Below are positions 1 through 7,688 of a DNA stretch of 14,408 bases, in pieces; positions within the stretch are counted from its first letter, which is position 1, and each line of letters opens with the position of its first letter. A program made the position numbers and the translations under genes. Location: the NCBI RefSeq assembly GCF_959025735.1, contig NZ_CAUFJQ010000047.1, positions 1-14,408 of the forward strand. The letters are read 5' to 3'. Below the pieces are notes generated by a model. That model was not told the DNA's origin. It worked only from the letters and a program-made list of their open reading frames with translations, and did no database searches. The DNA comes from an uncultured Streptococcus sp. Lineage in GTDB: Bacteria; Bacillota; Bacilli; Lactobacillales; Streptococcaceae.

Positions 1-28
1 AAATTTAAGTTAGAATGAGGTTTTACTC

Positions 29-2674
29 ATGGAAAATGTTGTTGTACATATCATCTCTCATAGCCACTGGGATCGTGAGTGGTATCTACCTTTTGAAAGC
101 CACCGGATGCAATTGGTGGAACTGTTTGACAATCTCTTTGATCTTTTTGAAAATGATCCTGAGTTCAAAAGTTTCCACTTGGATGGACAAACCATCGTCC
201 TCGATGACTATTTAGAAATTCGCCCTGAAAACCGTGACAAGGTGCAGCGTTATATCGACGAAGGCAAACTTAAGATTGGTCCATTCTACATCTTGCAGGA
301 TGATTACTTGATTTCCAGTGAAGCCAATGTCCGCAATACCTTGATTGGCCAAGCTGAATGCGCTAAATGGGGCAAATCCACTCAGATTGGTTACTTCCCT
401 GATACCTTTGGAAATATGGGGCAAGCGCCTCAAATCCTTCAAAAATCAGGGATTCACGTAGCAGCCTTTGGGCGCGGGGTGAAGCCAATCGGATTTGACA
501 ACCAAGTCCTTGAAGATGAGCAATTTACCTCTCAATTTTCTGAAATGTACTGGCAAGGGGCGGATGGTAGCCGTGTGCTGGGTATTCTTTTTGCTAACTG
601 GTACAGTAACGGGAACGAAATTCCAGTGGATAAAGATGAAGCTTTGGCTTTCTGGAAACAAAAATTGGCAGACGTTCGTAACTATGCCTCAACCAACCAA
701 TGGTTGATGATGAACGGTTGCGACCACCAACCGGTTCAACGAAACTTGAGTGAAGCTATTCGTGTGGCTAACGAACTGTTCCCTGACGTGACCTTTATCC
801 ATAGCTCCTTTGATGAATATGTGCAAGCAGTGGAAAGTGCGCTTCCTGAACAATTATCTACGGTTACGGGAGAATTGACCAGTCAGGAAACCGATGGTTG
901 GTACACACTGGCAAATACGTCTTCCTCTCGGATTTATCTCAAGCAAGCCTTCCAAGAAAACAGCAATTTGCTGGAGCAAGTGGTGGAACCTTTGACCATC
1001 ATTACAGGTGGTCACAATCACAAGGATCAATTGACCTATGCCTGGAAGACGCTCTTACAAAATGCACCTCATGATAGTATCTGTGGTTGTAGTATTGACG
1101 AAGTTCACCGTGAAATGGAAGTTCGTTTTGCCAAGGTCAATCAAGTCGGAAACTTTGTCAAGACCAACCTTCTCAACGAATGGAAGGGTAAACTAGCGAC
1201 TCAAAAAGCCCAGAGTGAGCACCTCTTTACGGTCATCAACACTGGCTTGCATAATAAGGTGGACACCGTCAGCACGATTGTCGATGTTGCGGTTTGTCCA
1301 TTTAAGGAATTGCATCCGACAGAAGGCTTCAAGAAAATGGCTGCTTTGAGCTTGCCAGACTACCATGTAGAGGATTTAGATGGACATCTTGTAGAAGCAG
1401 AGATTGAGGACTTGGGAGCAAGCTTTGGCTATACCCTGCCTAAGGATAAATTCCGTCAACCTTATATCGCGCGTCAAGTGCGCGTGACGGTTCCGGTTCA
1501 CCTAGCGCCTCTTTCTTGGACCACCTTCCAGCTCTTGGAAGGTAAAGCACCTCATCATGATGGTCTGTTCCAAAATGGGGTGATCGATACGCCATTTGTA
1601 ACCCTTAGTATCGATGATGGCTTGACCCTCTATGATAAAACGACCAATGAGGCTTATGAGGATTTCCTTCGTTTTGAAGATCGTGGTGATATTGGAAATG
1701 AATATATCTACTTCCAACCAAAAGGAACAGAGCCGATCTATGCGGAGTTAACAGCTTATGAGGTCTTGGAAAACAATGCTCGCTATGCCAAAATCTTGCT
1801 CAAGCATGACTTGACGATCCCGGTCAGCGCGGATGAACAATTGGATGCGGAGCAAAGAGGCATTATCGAGTTTATGAACCGCAAGGCAAGTCGCTCAGAA
1901 GAGCTGACAACCATCCCTCTTGAAACGGAGATGACCATCTTTGTAGATGATCCACAAATTCGCTTCAAGACGCGCTTTACCAATACAGCTAAGGATCACC
2001 GCATCCGTCTCCTGGTCAAGACTCACAATACGCGTCCAAGCAATGATTCTGAAAGTATCTATGAGGTGGTCACACGGCCAAATAAACCGGCTGCTTCTTG
2101 GGAAAATCCTGAAAATCCCCAACACCAACAAGCCTTCGTCAGCTTGTATGATGACGTCAAAGGGGTAACAGTGGCCAATAAAGGATTGCATGAATACGAA
2201 ATCCTTGGAGACGATACGATAGCTGTAACCCTTCTCCGTGCTTCAGGTGAACTCGGTGACTGGGGCTACTTCCCAACACCAGAAGCACAATGCTTGCGCG
2301 ATATCGAAGTTGAGTTTGCAGTAGAATGTCATCAGGCTCAGGGGCGCTTCTCTGCTTATCGCCGAGCGAAAGCTTTGCAGACACCGATGACCAGCCTTCA
2401 AGTTGAAAAACAAGAAGGAAGTGTAGCAGCGTCTGGTAGCTTACTCAAGCATACAGCCTTGACGCATCCTCAGGTTTGTCCAACAGCCTTTAAGGTAGCA
2501 GAAAATGAAGAAGGTTACATCCTTCGCTATTACAACATGAGCCAAGAAAATGTGCGCGTGTCAGAAGGACAACAAACGGTTGTCGATCTTCTGGAACAAC
2601 CGTATCCGGTCCATACAGGTTTATTGGCACCGCAAGAAATCCGGACAGAATGGATTAAAAAAGAAGAAGTATAG
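29..2674 (+). CDS. GH38 alpha-mannosidase, cytoplasmic
   Basis: The 881-residue product is a glycoside hydrolase family 38 alpha-mannosidase, expected to remove alpha-linked (probably alpha-1,3) mannose from imported N-glycan fragments in the cytoplasm. The N-terminal HSHWDREWY motif supplies the metal ligands H13 and D15. The motif YFPDTFGNMGQ contains the likely nucleophile and metal ligand D125, and NAPHDS gives the fourth ligand, H348. The rest is the usual helical and beta-sandwich C-terminal part. There is no signal peptide or membrane segment. The length is close to the roughly 900 residues of the characterised Streptococcus pyogenes GH38, an alpha-1,3-mannosidase. GAGG at 17-20 lies 8 bases before the ATG and supports this start. 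It is the first complete gene of a GH38-ROK-GH20 operon; an upstream gene or promoter is outside the window. The family call is very secure, the exact linkage is inferred. Confidence 0.95.
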   Translation: MENVVVHIISHSHWDREWYLPFESHRMQLVELFDNLFDLFENDPEFKSFHLDGQTIVLDDYLEIRPENRDKVQRYIDEGKLKIGPFYILQDDYLISSEANVRNTLIGQAECAKWGKSTQIGYFPDTFGNMGQAPQILQKSGIHVAAFGRGVKPIGFDNQVLEDEQFTSQFSEMYWQGADGSRVLGILFANWYSNGNEIPVDKDEALAFWKQKLADVRNYASTNQWLMMNGCDHQPVQRNLSEAIRVANELFPDVTFIHSSFDEYVQAVESALPEQLSTVTGELTSQETDGWYTLANTSSSRIYLKQAFQENSNLLEQVVEPLTIITGGHNHKDQLTYAWKTLLQNAPHDSICGCSIDEVHREMEVRFAKVNQVGNFVKTNLLNEWKGKLATQKAQSEHLFTVINTGLHNKVDTVSTIVDVAVCPFKELHPTEGFKKMAALSLPDYHVEDLDGHLVEAEIEDLGASFGYTLPKDKFRQPYIARQVRVTVPVHLAPLSWTTFQLLEGKAPHHDGLFQNGVIDTPFVTLSIDDGLTLYDKTTNEAYEDFLRFEDRGDIGNEYIYFQPKGTEPIYAELTAYEVLENNARYAKILLKHDLTIPVSADEQLDAEQRGIIEFMNRKASRSEELTTIPLETEMTIFVDDPQIRFKTRFTNTAKDHRIRLLVKTHNTRPSNDSESIYEVVTRPNKPAASWENPENPQHQQAFVSLYDDVKGVTVANKGLHEYEILGDDTIAVTLLRASGELGDWGYFPTPEAQCLRDIEVEFAVECHQAQGRFSAYRRAKALQTPMTSLQVEKQEGSVAASGSLLKHTALTHPQVCPTAFKVAENEEGYILRYYNMSQENVRVSEGQQTVVDLLEQPYPVHTGLLAPQEIRTEWIKKEEV

Positions 2675-2709
2675 CTGGTTGCAGCTGAAGAAACAATAAA
2701 AGGAAAGGA

Positions 2710-2751
2710 GGAGCGAAAAAGTAAGAACCAACTGCTGACTCGCTCCTTTTT
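2710..2751 (+). terminator. Candidate in-operon hairpin with U-run (attenuator or partial terminator)
   Basis: GGAGCGA (2710-2716) pairs perfectly with TCGCTCC (2740-2746), and five T residues follow directly (2747-2751). The 23-base loop is long for an intrinsic terminator, so any termination is likely partial. It lies in the 90-base gap between the mannosidase and ROK genes. The left arm overlaps a full AAGGAGG Shine-Dalgarno sequence (2705-2711) that has no start codon at a usable distance. Confidence 0.45.
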
Positions 2752-2764
2752 ACAGGTAAAAGCA

Positions 2765-3634
2765 ATGACTATTGCAACGATTGATATCGGAGGGACTGGG
2801 ATTAAGTTTGCTAGTCTCACTCCTGATGGAAAGATTTTAGATAAGGCCAGCACACCAACTCCAGAAACTCTAGAAGATTTGTTGGCTTGGTTGGACCAAC
2901 GCTTGTCAGAACAAGACTATCGTGGGATTGCTATGAGTGTACCAGGTGCCGTTCATCAAGAAACAGGAGTGATTGAAGGAATCAGTGCCATTCCTTACAT
3001 TCATGGTTTTTCTTGGTATGAGGTTCTTGCTCATCATAAGCTCCCTGTCCATCTAGAAAATGATGCCAACTGTGTCGGGCTGAGTGAACTGCTAGCTCAT
3101 CCTGAGATTGAAAATGCAGCCTGTGTCGTGATTGGTACAGGAATCGGTGGCGCTATGATTATCAATGGTAAGATTCACCGTGGACGTCATGGTTTGGGTG
3201 GTGAGTTTGGCTACATGACCACTATCGAGCCTGCAGAAAAGCTCAACAACTGGTCACAACTAGCATCAACAGGAAACATGGTTCGCTATGTGATTGAAAA
3301 ATCTGGTCAGTCTGACTGGGATGGACGTAAGGTTTACCAAGAGGCGGCAGCAGGCAATGCCCTTTGCCAAGAAGCTATTGAGCGCATGAATCGTAATCTT
3401 GCTCAAGGATTGCTCAATATCCAGTACTTGATTGATCCAGATGTGATTAGTCTGGGTGGCTCTATCAGTCAGAACCCTGATTTTATCAAAGGGGTGCAAA
3501 AAGCAGTAGATGCTTTTGTCGAAACTTATGAAGAATATACAATTGCTCCAGTGATTCAAGCTTGCACCTATCAGGCAGATGCCAATCTCTACGGTGCCCT
3601 TGTCAACTGGTTACAGGAGGAAAACCAATGGTAA
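2765..3634 (+). CDS. ROK-family sugar kinase lacking the zinc motif
   Basis: This 289-residue ROK protein probably phosphorylates a monosaccharide, such as mannose or an N-acetylhexosamine, freed by the neighbouring glycosidases. It has the N-terminal phosphate-binding loop DIGGTGIKF, the catalytic aspartate in LENDANC (D100), the second glycine-rich motif GTGIGGAM and the sugar-binding segment GRHGLGGEFG (H142, E147). It has no DNA-binding N-terminus, so it is a kinase-type rather than repressor-type ROK. Two usual features are missing: the CxCGxxGC cysteine cluster is absent, and Y150 stands where the zinc-ligand histidine of the GH(M) motif normally sits. The start is preceded only by a weak AGG (2754-2756). 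The stop overlaps the next start by 7 bp. A homologous ROK gene sits beside GH38 and GH20 genes in S. pneumoniae. The true substrate cannot be read from sequence. Confidence 0.88.
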   Translation: MTIATIDIGGTGIKFASLTPDGKILDKASTPTPETLEDLLAWLDQRLSEQDYRGIAMSVPGAVHQETGVIEGISAIPYIHGFSWYEVLAHHKLPVHLENDANCVGLSELLAHPEIENAACVVIGTGIGGAMIINGKIHRGRHGLGGEFGYMTTIEPAEKLNNWSQLASTGNMVRYVIEKSGQSDWDGRKVYQEAAAGNALCQEAIERMNRNLAQGLLNIQYLIDPDVISLGGSISQNPDFIKGVQKAVDAFVETYEEYTIAPVIQACTYQADANLYGALVNWLQEENQW

Positions 3635-5508
3635 CTTTTACAGGACTTAGTCCCAAACAAGCCCAATCTATCGAAGTATTAAAAAATCACATTTCTCTAC
3701 CAGATGTAGAAGTGGCAGTCGCTCAGTCTGACCAAGCTTCTATCTCTATCAAGGGGGAGAAGGGGCAGTATCAACTGACCTACCGTAAACCTCATCAACT
3801 TTACCGCGCCTTATCCGTTCTAGCAACAGCTTTAGCAGAAGGGGACAAGGTAGAGATTGAAGAACAAGCGGCTTACGAAGATTTGGCCTATATGGCGGAC
3901 TGTTCGCGCAACGCCGTGATCAATGTCGCATCTGCCAAACAGATGATTGAAGTCTTGGCTCTCATGGGTTATTCAACCTTTGAGCTCTACATGGAAGACA
4001 CCTATCAGATTGAGGGGCAACCTTATTTTGGTTATTTCCGTGGAGCATACTCAGCTGAAGAGTTACAGGAAATTGAAGCCTATGCCCAGCGGTTTGACAT
4101 GACCTTTGTCCCATGCATCCAAACCTTGGCCCACTTGTCAGCCTTTGTCAAATGGGGTGTCAAAGAAGTGCAGGAACTCCGCGATGTAGAGGACATTCTC
4201 CTTATCGGTGAAGAAAAAGTTTATGACCTGATTGATGGCATGTTTGCGACGCTATCTAAACTACAAACGCGCAAGGTCAATATCGGGATGGACGAAGCCC
4301 ACCTGGTTGGTTTGGGTCGTTATCTTATCTTGAACGGTATTGTGGACCGGAGTCTCCTTATGTGCCAACACTTGGAGCGCGTGCTGGATATTGCAGATAA
4401 GTATGGTTTCCACTGCCAGATGTGGAGCGATATGTTCTTCAAGCTTATGTCAGCAGATGGCCAGTACGATCGTGAGGTGGACATTCCAGAAGAAACACGA
4501 GTTTATCTAGACCGTCTCAAAGACCGTGTGACCTTGGTTTACTGGGATTATTATCAGGATAGCGAGGAAAAATACAATCGTAACTTCCGTAATCACCACA
4601 AGATTAGCCAAGATATCGCCTTTGCTGGTGGGGCTTGGAAGTGGATTGGCTTCACACCCCACAACCATTTCAGTCGTCTCATCGCTCTTGAAGCCAATAA
4701 AGCTTGCCGTGCCAACCAGATCAAGGAAGTCATTGTGACGGGCTGGGGGGACAATGGTGGTGAAACAGCCCAGTTCTCGATCCTACCGAGCTTACAAATC
4801 TGGGCGGAGCTCAGCTATCGCAATAATTTAGAGTGTCTATCTGCTCACTTTAAGACTAATACTGGTCTATCCGTTGAGGACTTTATGCAGCTGGATCTGG
4901 CCAACCTCTTGCCAGACCTACCAGACAATCTCAGTGGCATTAACCCCAATCGCTATGTCTTTTATCAGGATGTTCTCTGCCCAATTCTTGACAAACACAT
5001 GACACCTGAACAGGATAAGCCACACTTTGCCCAAGCAGCTGAGACTCTTGCTGCTATCAAAGAAAAAGCAGGCATCTACGCCTATCTCTTTGAAACCCAG
5101 GCTCAGTTGAATGCCATTTTAAGTAGTAAAGTGGATGTAGGTCGACGCATCCGTGAGGCCTATCACGCAGGTGATAAAGAGAGCTTGCAACAAATTGCTC
5201 GGGAAGAATTACCAAAACTCAGAAGCCAGATTGAACACTTACATGCTCTCTTTAGCCACCAATGGTTGAAAGAAAACAAGGTCTTTGGCTTGGATACCGT
5301 AGATATCCGTATGGGTGGACTCTTGCAACGCATCAAGCGAGCAGAAAGCCGTATTGAAAACTACCTAGCAGGCGAAATCTCTCGTATCGATGAACTAGAA
5401 GTAGAGATCTTGCCATTCAACGATTTCTACGGAGATCAGGACTTCGCAGCAACGACAGCCAACCAGTGGCATACTATTGCGACGGCCTCAACCATTTATA
5501 CAACGTAA
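3628..5508 (+). CDS. GH20 beta-N-acetylhexosaminidase, cytoplasmic (GH20C-like)
   Basis: The 626-residue product is a family 20 beta-N-acetylhexosaminidase, predicted to cut terminal beta-GlcNAc (possibly beta-GalNAc) from imported glycans. An N-terminal alpha/beta domain (about 1-85) precedes a TIM barrel (about 90-400) carrying the hallmark NIGMDEAH motif. D222 and E223 form the catalytic pair of substrate-assisted hydrolysis. A helical C-terminal region follows. No signal peptide is present, matching the intracellular pneumococcal GH20C rather than the secreted StrH. The ATG at 3628 is chosen because AGGAGG (3615-3620) lies 7 bases upstream and the start overlaps the ROK stop in ATGGTAA, suggesting translational coupling. 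The frame is open further back to 3562, but that extension lies inside the ROK gene and has no family similarity that I recognise. It ends the operon before a strong terminator. Confidence 0.93.
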   Translation: MVTFTGLSPKQAQSIEVLKNHISLPDVEVAVAQSDQASISIKGEKGQYQLTYRKPHQLYRALSVLATALAEGDKVEIEEQAAYEDLAYMADCSRNAVINVASAKQMIEVLALMGYSTFELYMEDTYQIEGQPYFGYFRGAYSAEELQEIEAYAQRFDMTFVPCIQTLAHLSAFVKWGVKEVQELRDVEDILLIGEEKVYDLIDGMFATLSKLQTRKVNIGMDEAHLVGLGRYLILNGIVDRSLLMCQHLERVLDIADKYGFHCQMWSDMFFKLMSADGQYDREVDIPEETRVYLDRLKDRVTLVYWDYYQDSEEKYNRNFRNHHKISQDIAFAGGAWKWIGFTPHNHFSRLIALEANKACRANQIKEVIVTGWGDNGGETAQFSILPSLQIWAELSYRNNLECLSAHFKTNTGLSVEDFMQLDLANLLPDLPDNLSGINPNRYVFYQDVLCPILDKHMTPEQDKPHFAQAAETLAAIKEKAGIYAYLFETQAQLNAILSSKVDVGRRIREAYHAGDKESLQQIAREELPKLRSQIEHLHALFSHQWLKENKVFGLDTVDIRMGGLLQRIKRAESRIENYLAGEISRIDELEVEILPFNDFYGDQDFAATTANQWHTIATASTIYTT

Positions 5509-5552
5509 AAAATGCCAAGTCGGATGACAGAAGTCTCATCCATGGTCTATAG

Positions 5553-5600
5553 GAGTAGAAGAGGGATTGTACTACGATCACCCTTTTCTACTCTTTTTTA
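5553..5600 (+). terminator. Intrinsic terminator after the glycosidase operon
   Basis: GAGTAGAAGAGGG (5553-5565) pairs with CCCTTTTCTACTC (5581-5593) as a 13-bp stem with one G-U pair and a 15-base loop. Six T residues (5594-5599) follow. A smaller GGATGA/TCATCC hairpin (5522-5541) precedes it. It separates the enzyme operon from the transporter operon. Confidence 0.9.
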
Positions 5601-5616
5601 AAGCTATGTCATAAAT

Positions 5617-5636
5617 TTGTAGAATTTTTTCTATAA
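5617..5636 (+). repeat. Imperfect inverted repeat upstream of the transporter promoter
   Basis: TTGTAGAA (5617-5624) and TTCTATAA (5629-5636) form an 8-bp inverted repeat with one mismatch around TTTT. Its centre lies about 18 bases upstream of the -35 box at 5645, roughly -53 from the predicted start point. That is where an activator could sit. It could also be chance in an AT-rich stretch. Confidence 0.35.
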
Positions 5637-5644
5637 TTAGGAGT

Positions 5645-5673
5645 TTGAAAATGTAAATGGGCTATCTTATAAT
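5645..5673 (+). promoter_or_regulatory. Sigma-70 type promoter for the transporter operon
   Basis: TTGAAA (5645-5650) and a perfect TATAAT (5668-5673) are separated by exactly 17 bases, giving a predicted start near 5680. The leader is about 54 bases long and ends with a G-rich Shine-Dalgarno (5721-5729). The position just after the terminator at 5600 makes this the independent promoter of the ABC transporter genes. Confidence 0.85.
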
Positions 5674-5679
5674 AGGTGA

Positions 5680-5693
5680 TGTAAACGCTACCA
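5680..5693 (+). promoter_or_regulatory. cre box (CcpA operator)
   Basis: TGTAAACGCTACCA fits the Firmicutes cre consensus TGWAARCGYTWNCW at all 14 positions. It covers the predicted transcription start, a position from which CcpA normally represses. It implies carbon catabolite repression of the glycan importer. Confidence 0.88.
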
Positions 5694-5733
5694 AAGCGAA
5701 TAAACACGCTCAAGGCTCAAAGGGGGGAGTTAA

Positions 5734-6663
5734 ATGAAAAAGTTTGTAAGGACTCTGAGAGAAAATTTCATTTTTCTTTTAATGGTCTTACCTGGTGCAG
5801 CGTGGTTAATCTTATTCTTCTATATTCCGGTTTTTGGGAATATCGTAGCATTTAAGGACTATCATATCACAGGAGAGGGCTTCATCGACAGTGTCATGAA
5901 GAGTAAGTGGGTTGGCTTTGACAACTTCAAGTTCCTCTTTAGTTCCAAAGATGCCTACATTATTACAAGAAATACGGTCTTGTACAACTTAGGATTTATC
6001 TTCTTAGGATTGATTGTTTCCGTTGGGATCGCCATCATCTTTAGTGAGTTGAGATCAAAAAGAGTGGTCAAGGTGCTTCAAACCTCCATGCTCTTCCCAT
6101 ACTTCCTATCATGGGTTATCATCAGCTTCTTCACCGATGCCTTCCTGAACGTGGACAAAGGATTGGTCAACCACATCTTAACTTCACTTGGCATGAAGGC
6201 CATCAATTTCTATTCAGAATTGTGGATCTGGCCAGCGCTTCTCCTCTTCTTAGGAATTTGGAAAGGCTTTGGTTATAGCAGTGTCATGTACTATGCAACC
6301 ATCATGGGAATTGACCCAACTTACTATGAAGCAGCGACCGTGGATGGTGCGTCTAAGTGGCAACGCATTCGCAACATCACCATTCCTCAGTTGTCTTCCT
6401 TGATTACGGTCTTGACCATTCTTGCAGTCGGAAATATCTTCCGCGCAGACTTCGGTCTCTTCTACCAAATCCCGCATAATGCTGGAGCGCTCTATAGTGT
6501 GACCAACGTTATTGATGTTTATGTCTACAACGGTTTGACCAAGTCAGGGGATATCGGGATGACAGCAGCAGCCGGTCTTTACCAATCGGTAGTCGGTTTG
6601 GTTCTTGTTTTAATCTCAAATATCATTGCCCGTCGCATTGATAAGAATGCCGCTCTCTTCTAG
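5734..6663 (+). CDS. ABC sugar transporter permease, LplB/NgtP1-like
   Basis: This 309-residue integral membrane protein is a binding-protein-dependent (MalF-type) sugar permease. It forms one half of the channel that would import N-glycan. A first hydrophobic segment spans about 12-34, and further membrane segments lie near 85-105, 120-140, 165-185, 225-245 and 280-300. The cytoplasmic EAA loop that docks on the ATPase is visible as YYEAATVDGASKWQRIRNI followed by TIPQL, in the second half. It is the first gene of the unit driven by the promoter at 5645-5673. The start has a G-rich Shine-Dalgarno (5721-5729) 4 bases upstream. It resembles pneumococcal NgtP1 and Bacillus LplB. The fold is certain; the substrate is inferred from the neighbouring glycosidases. 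Confidence 0.92.
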   Translation: MKKFVRTLRENFIFLLMVLPGAAWLILFFYIPVFGNIVAFKDYHITGEGFIDSVMKSKWVGFDNFKFLFSSKDAYIITRNTVLYNLGFIFLGLIVSVGIAIIFSELRSKRVVKVLQTSMLFPYFLSWVIISFFTDAFLNVDKGLVNHILTSLGMKAINFYSELWIWPALLLFLGIWKGFGYSSVMYYATIMGIDPTYYEAATVDGASKWQRIRNITIPQLSSLITVLTILAVGNIFRADFGLFYQIPHNAGALYSVTNVIDVYVYNGLTKSGDIGMTAAAGLYQSVVGLVLVLISNIIARRIDKNAALF

Positions 6664-6676
6664 AAAGGAGGATCGT

Positions 6677-7609
6677 ATGAAAAAATCAACCATTCAAAAA
6701 GAAAAAATTGATAATGTCGGGATCCATTCTTTCAGTAAGAAGAGCAACTTCTTCTTTACCTTGTTGTTGACCTTAGTCGGATTGACCTGTGTACTTCCCT
6801 TCATCTTCGTTGTCATGATCTCTTTGACAGACGAACAAAGTTTGGCAGTCCATGGATTCCAATTCTGGCCGGCAAAATTTGGATTTGATGGTTACCTTTT
6901 CTTGGTACAGTTCAAAGACAAAATCTTGCAAGCCCTCTTCATTACCTTGTTTGTGACCATTGTGGGGACAGCATGTAATGTCTTTATCACCACAACCTAT
7001 GCTTATGCGATCTCACGGAGTACCTTTAAATACCGCAAGTTCTTTACCGTATTTTCACTCCTTAGTATGCTCTTTAGTGCAGGGTTGGTACCGGGCTATA
7101 TTGTCACCACTCAACTCTTGCAATTGGGTGATACCATCGGGGCTTTGATTATCCCAATGTTGCTTAGCCCATTTAACATCATCTTGATGCGGACCTTCTT
7201 TAAACGGACCATTCCAGAAGCCATTCTTGAATCCGCTCGGATCGATGGGGCAAGTGAAACACGGATTTTCTTCCAAATTTGCTTGCCACTCTCTCTACCA
7301 GGGATTGCGACTATTAGTCTCTTCACCGCTTTAGGATTCTGGAACGACTGGTTCAATGCCCTCCTCTATATTAAGAGTGACAACCTTTACCCATTGCAAT
7401 ACCTCTTGATGCAAATCCAAAACAATATGGATTACATCGCTAAAAATGTCGGGGTATCCGGCCAATTGGCAGGAGCTGTACAATCCATCCCACGGGAAAC
7501 AGGACGTATGGCCATGGTGGTTGTGGCAACAGTGCCAATCGCCATTCTCTATCCATTCTTCCAACGCTACTTTGTAAAAGGCTTGACCATCGGTGGTGTG
7601 AAAGAATAA
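6677..7609 (+). CDS. ABC sugar transporter permease, YtcP/NgtP2-like
   Basis: The second channel subunit, of MalG/YtcP type, is 310 residues long. The first membrane segment lies near residues 25-45 (LLTLVGLTCVLPFIFVVMIS), with further segments through to the C-terminus. The EAA loop reads ILESARIDGASETRIFFQI followed by CLPLSLPG. The ATG at 6677 is preferred because AAAGGAGG (6664-6671) lies 5 bases upstream. The frame is open back to 6626, but that would overlap the first permease and add 17 unlikely residues. It begins 13 bases after the first permease, in the same operon. With that subunit it should form a heterodimer fed by the lipoprotein encoded next. No ATPase gene accompanies it. Confidence 0.92.
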   Translation: MKKSTIQKEKIDNVGIHSFSKKSNFFFTLLLTLVGLTCVLPFIFVVMISLTDEQSLAVHGFQFWPAKFGFDGYLFLVQFKDKILQALFITLFVTIVGTACNVFITTTYAYAISRSTFKYRKFFTVFSLLSMLFSAGLVPGYIVTTQLLQLGDTIGALIIPMLLSPFNIILMRTFFKRTIPEAILESARIDGASETRIFFQICLPLSLPGIATISLFTALGFWNDWFNALLYIKSDNLYPLQYLLMQIQNNMDYIAKNVGVSGQLAGAVQSIPRETGRMAMVVVATVPIAILYPFFQRYFVKGLTIGGVKE

Positions 7610-7618
7610 CATCGTTCA

Positions 7619-7641
7619 TTGAAAATCAACAGGATTTTCAA
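7619..7641 (+). repeat. Perfect 9-bp inverted repeat between permease and binding-protein genes
   Basis: TTGAAAATC (7619-7627), a 5-base loop (AACAG) and GATTTTCAA (7633-7641) form a perfect hairpin. No T-run follows, so it is not a terminator. It may protect or mark the mRNA so that the binding protein is made in excess of the permeases, or it may be a protein-binding site. A related, degenerate sequence occurs at 9247-9263. Confidence 0.7.
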
Positions 7642-7688
7642 CTCATAACTTAGTCTATAAAGAAAATAACATAAAGGAGATTTTTCTT

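Noticed and set aside
2705..2764. Small open reading frame served by the strong AAGGAGG at 2705-2711
   Set aside because: No ATG, GTG or TTG occurs at a usable distance after it, so it is kept only as an orphan ribosome binding sequence in the hairpin finding.
2530..2853. 107-residue minus-strand frame across the mannosidase-ROK junction
   Set aside because: It overlaps two clear genes and the intergenic hairpin, and its serine-rich composition looks like a shadow translation.
3562..3627. 22-codon N-terminal extension of the GH20 gene
   Set aside because: It lies inside the ROK coding sequence, has no ribosome binding site and encodes a cysteine-rich stretch unlike the family. The ATG at 3628 has AGGAGG at proper spacing.
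6626..6676. 17-codon extension of the second permease
   Set aside because: It overlaps the first permease in another frame. AAAGGAGG at 6664-6671 points to the ATG at 6677.
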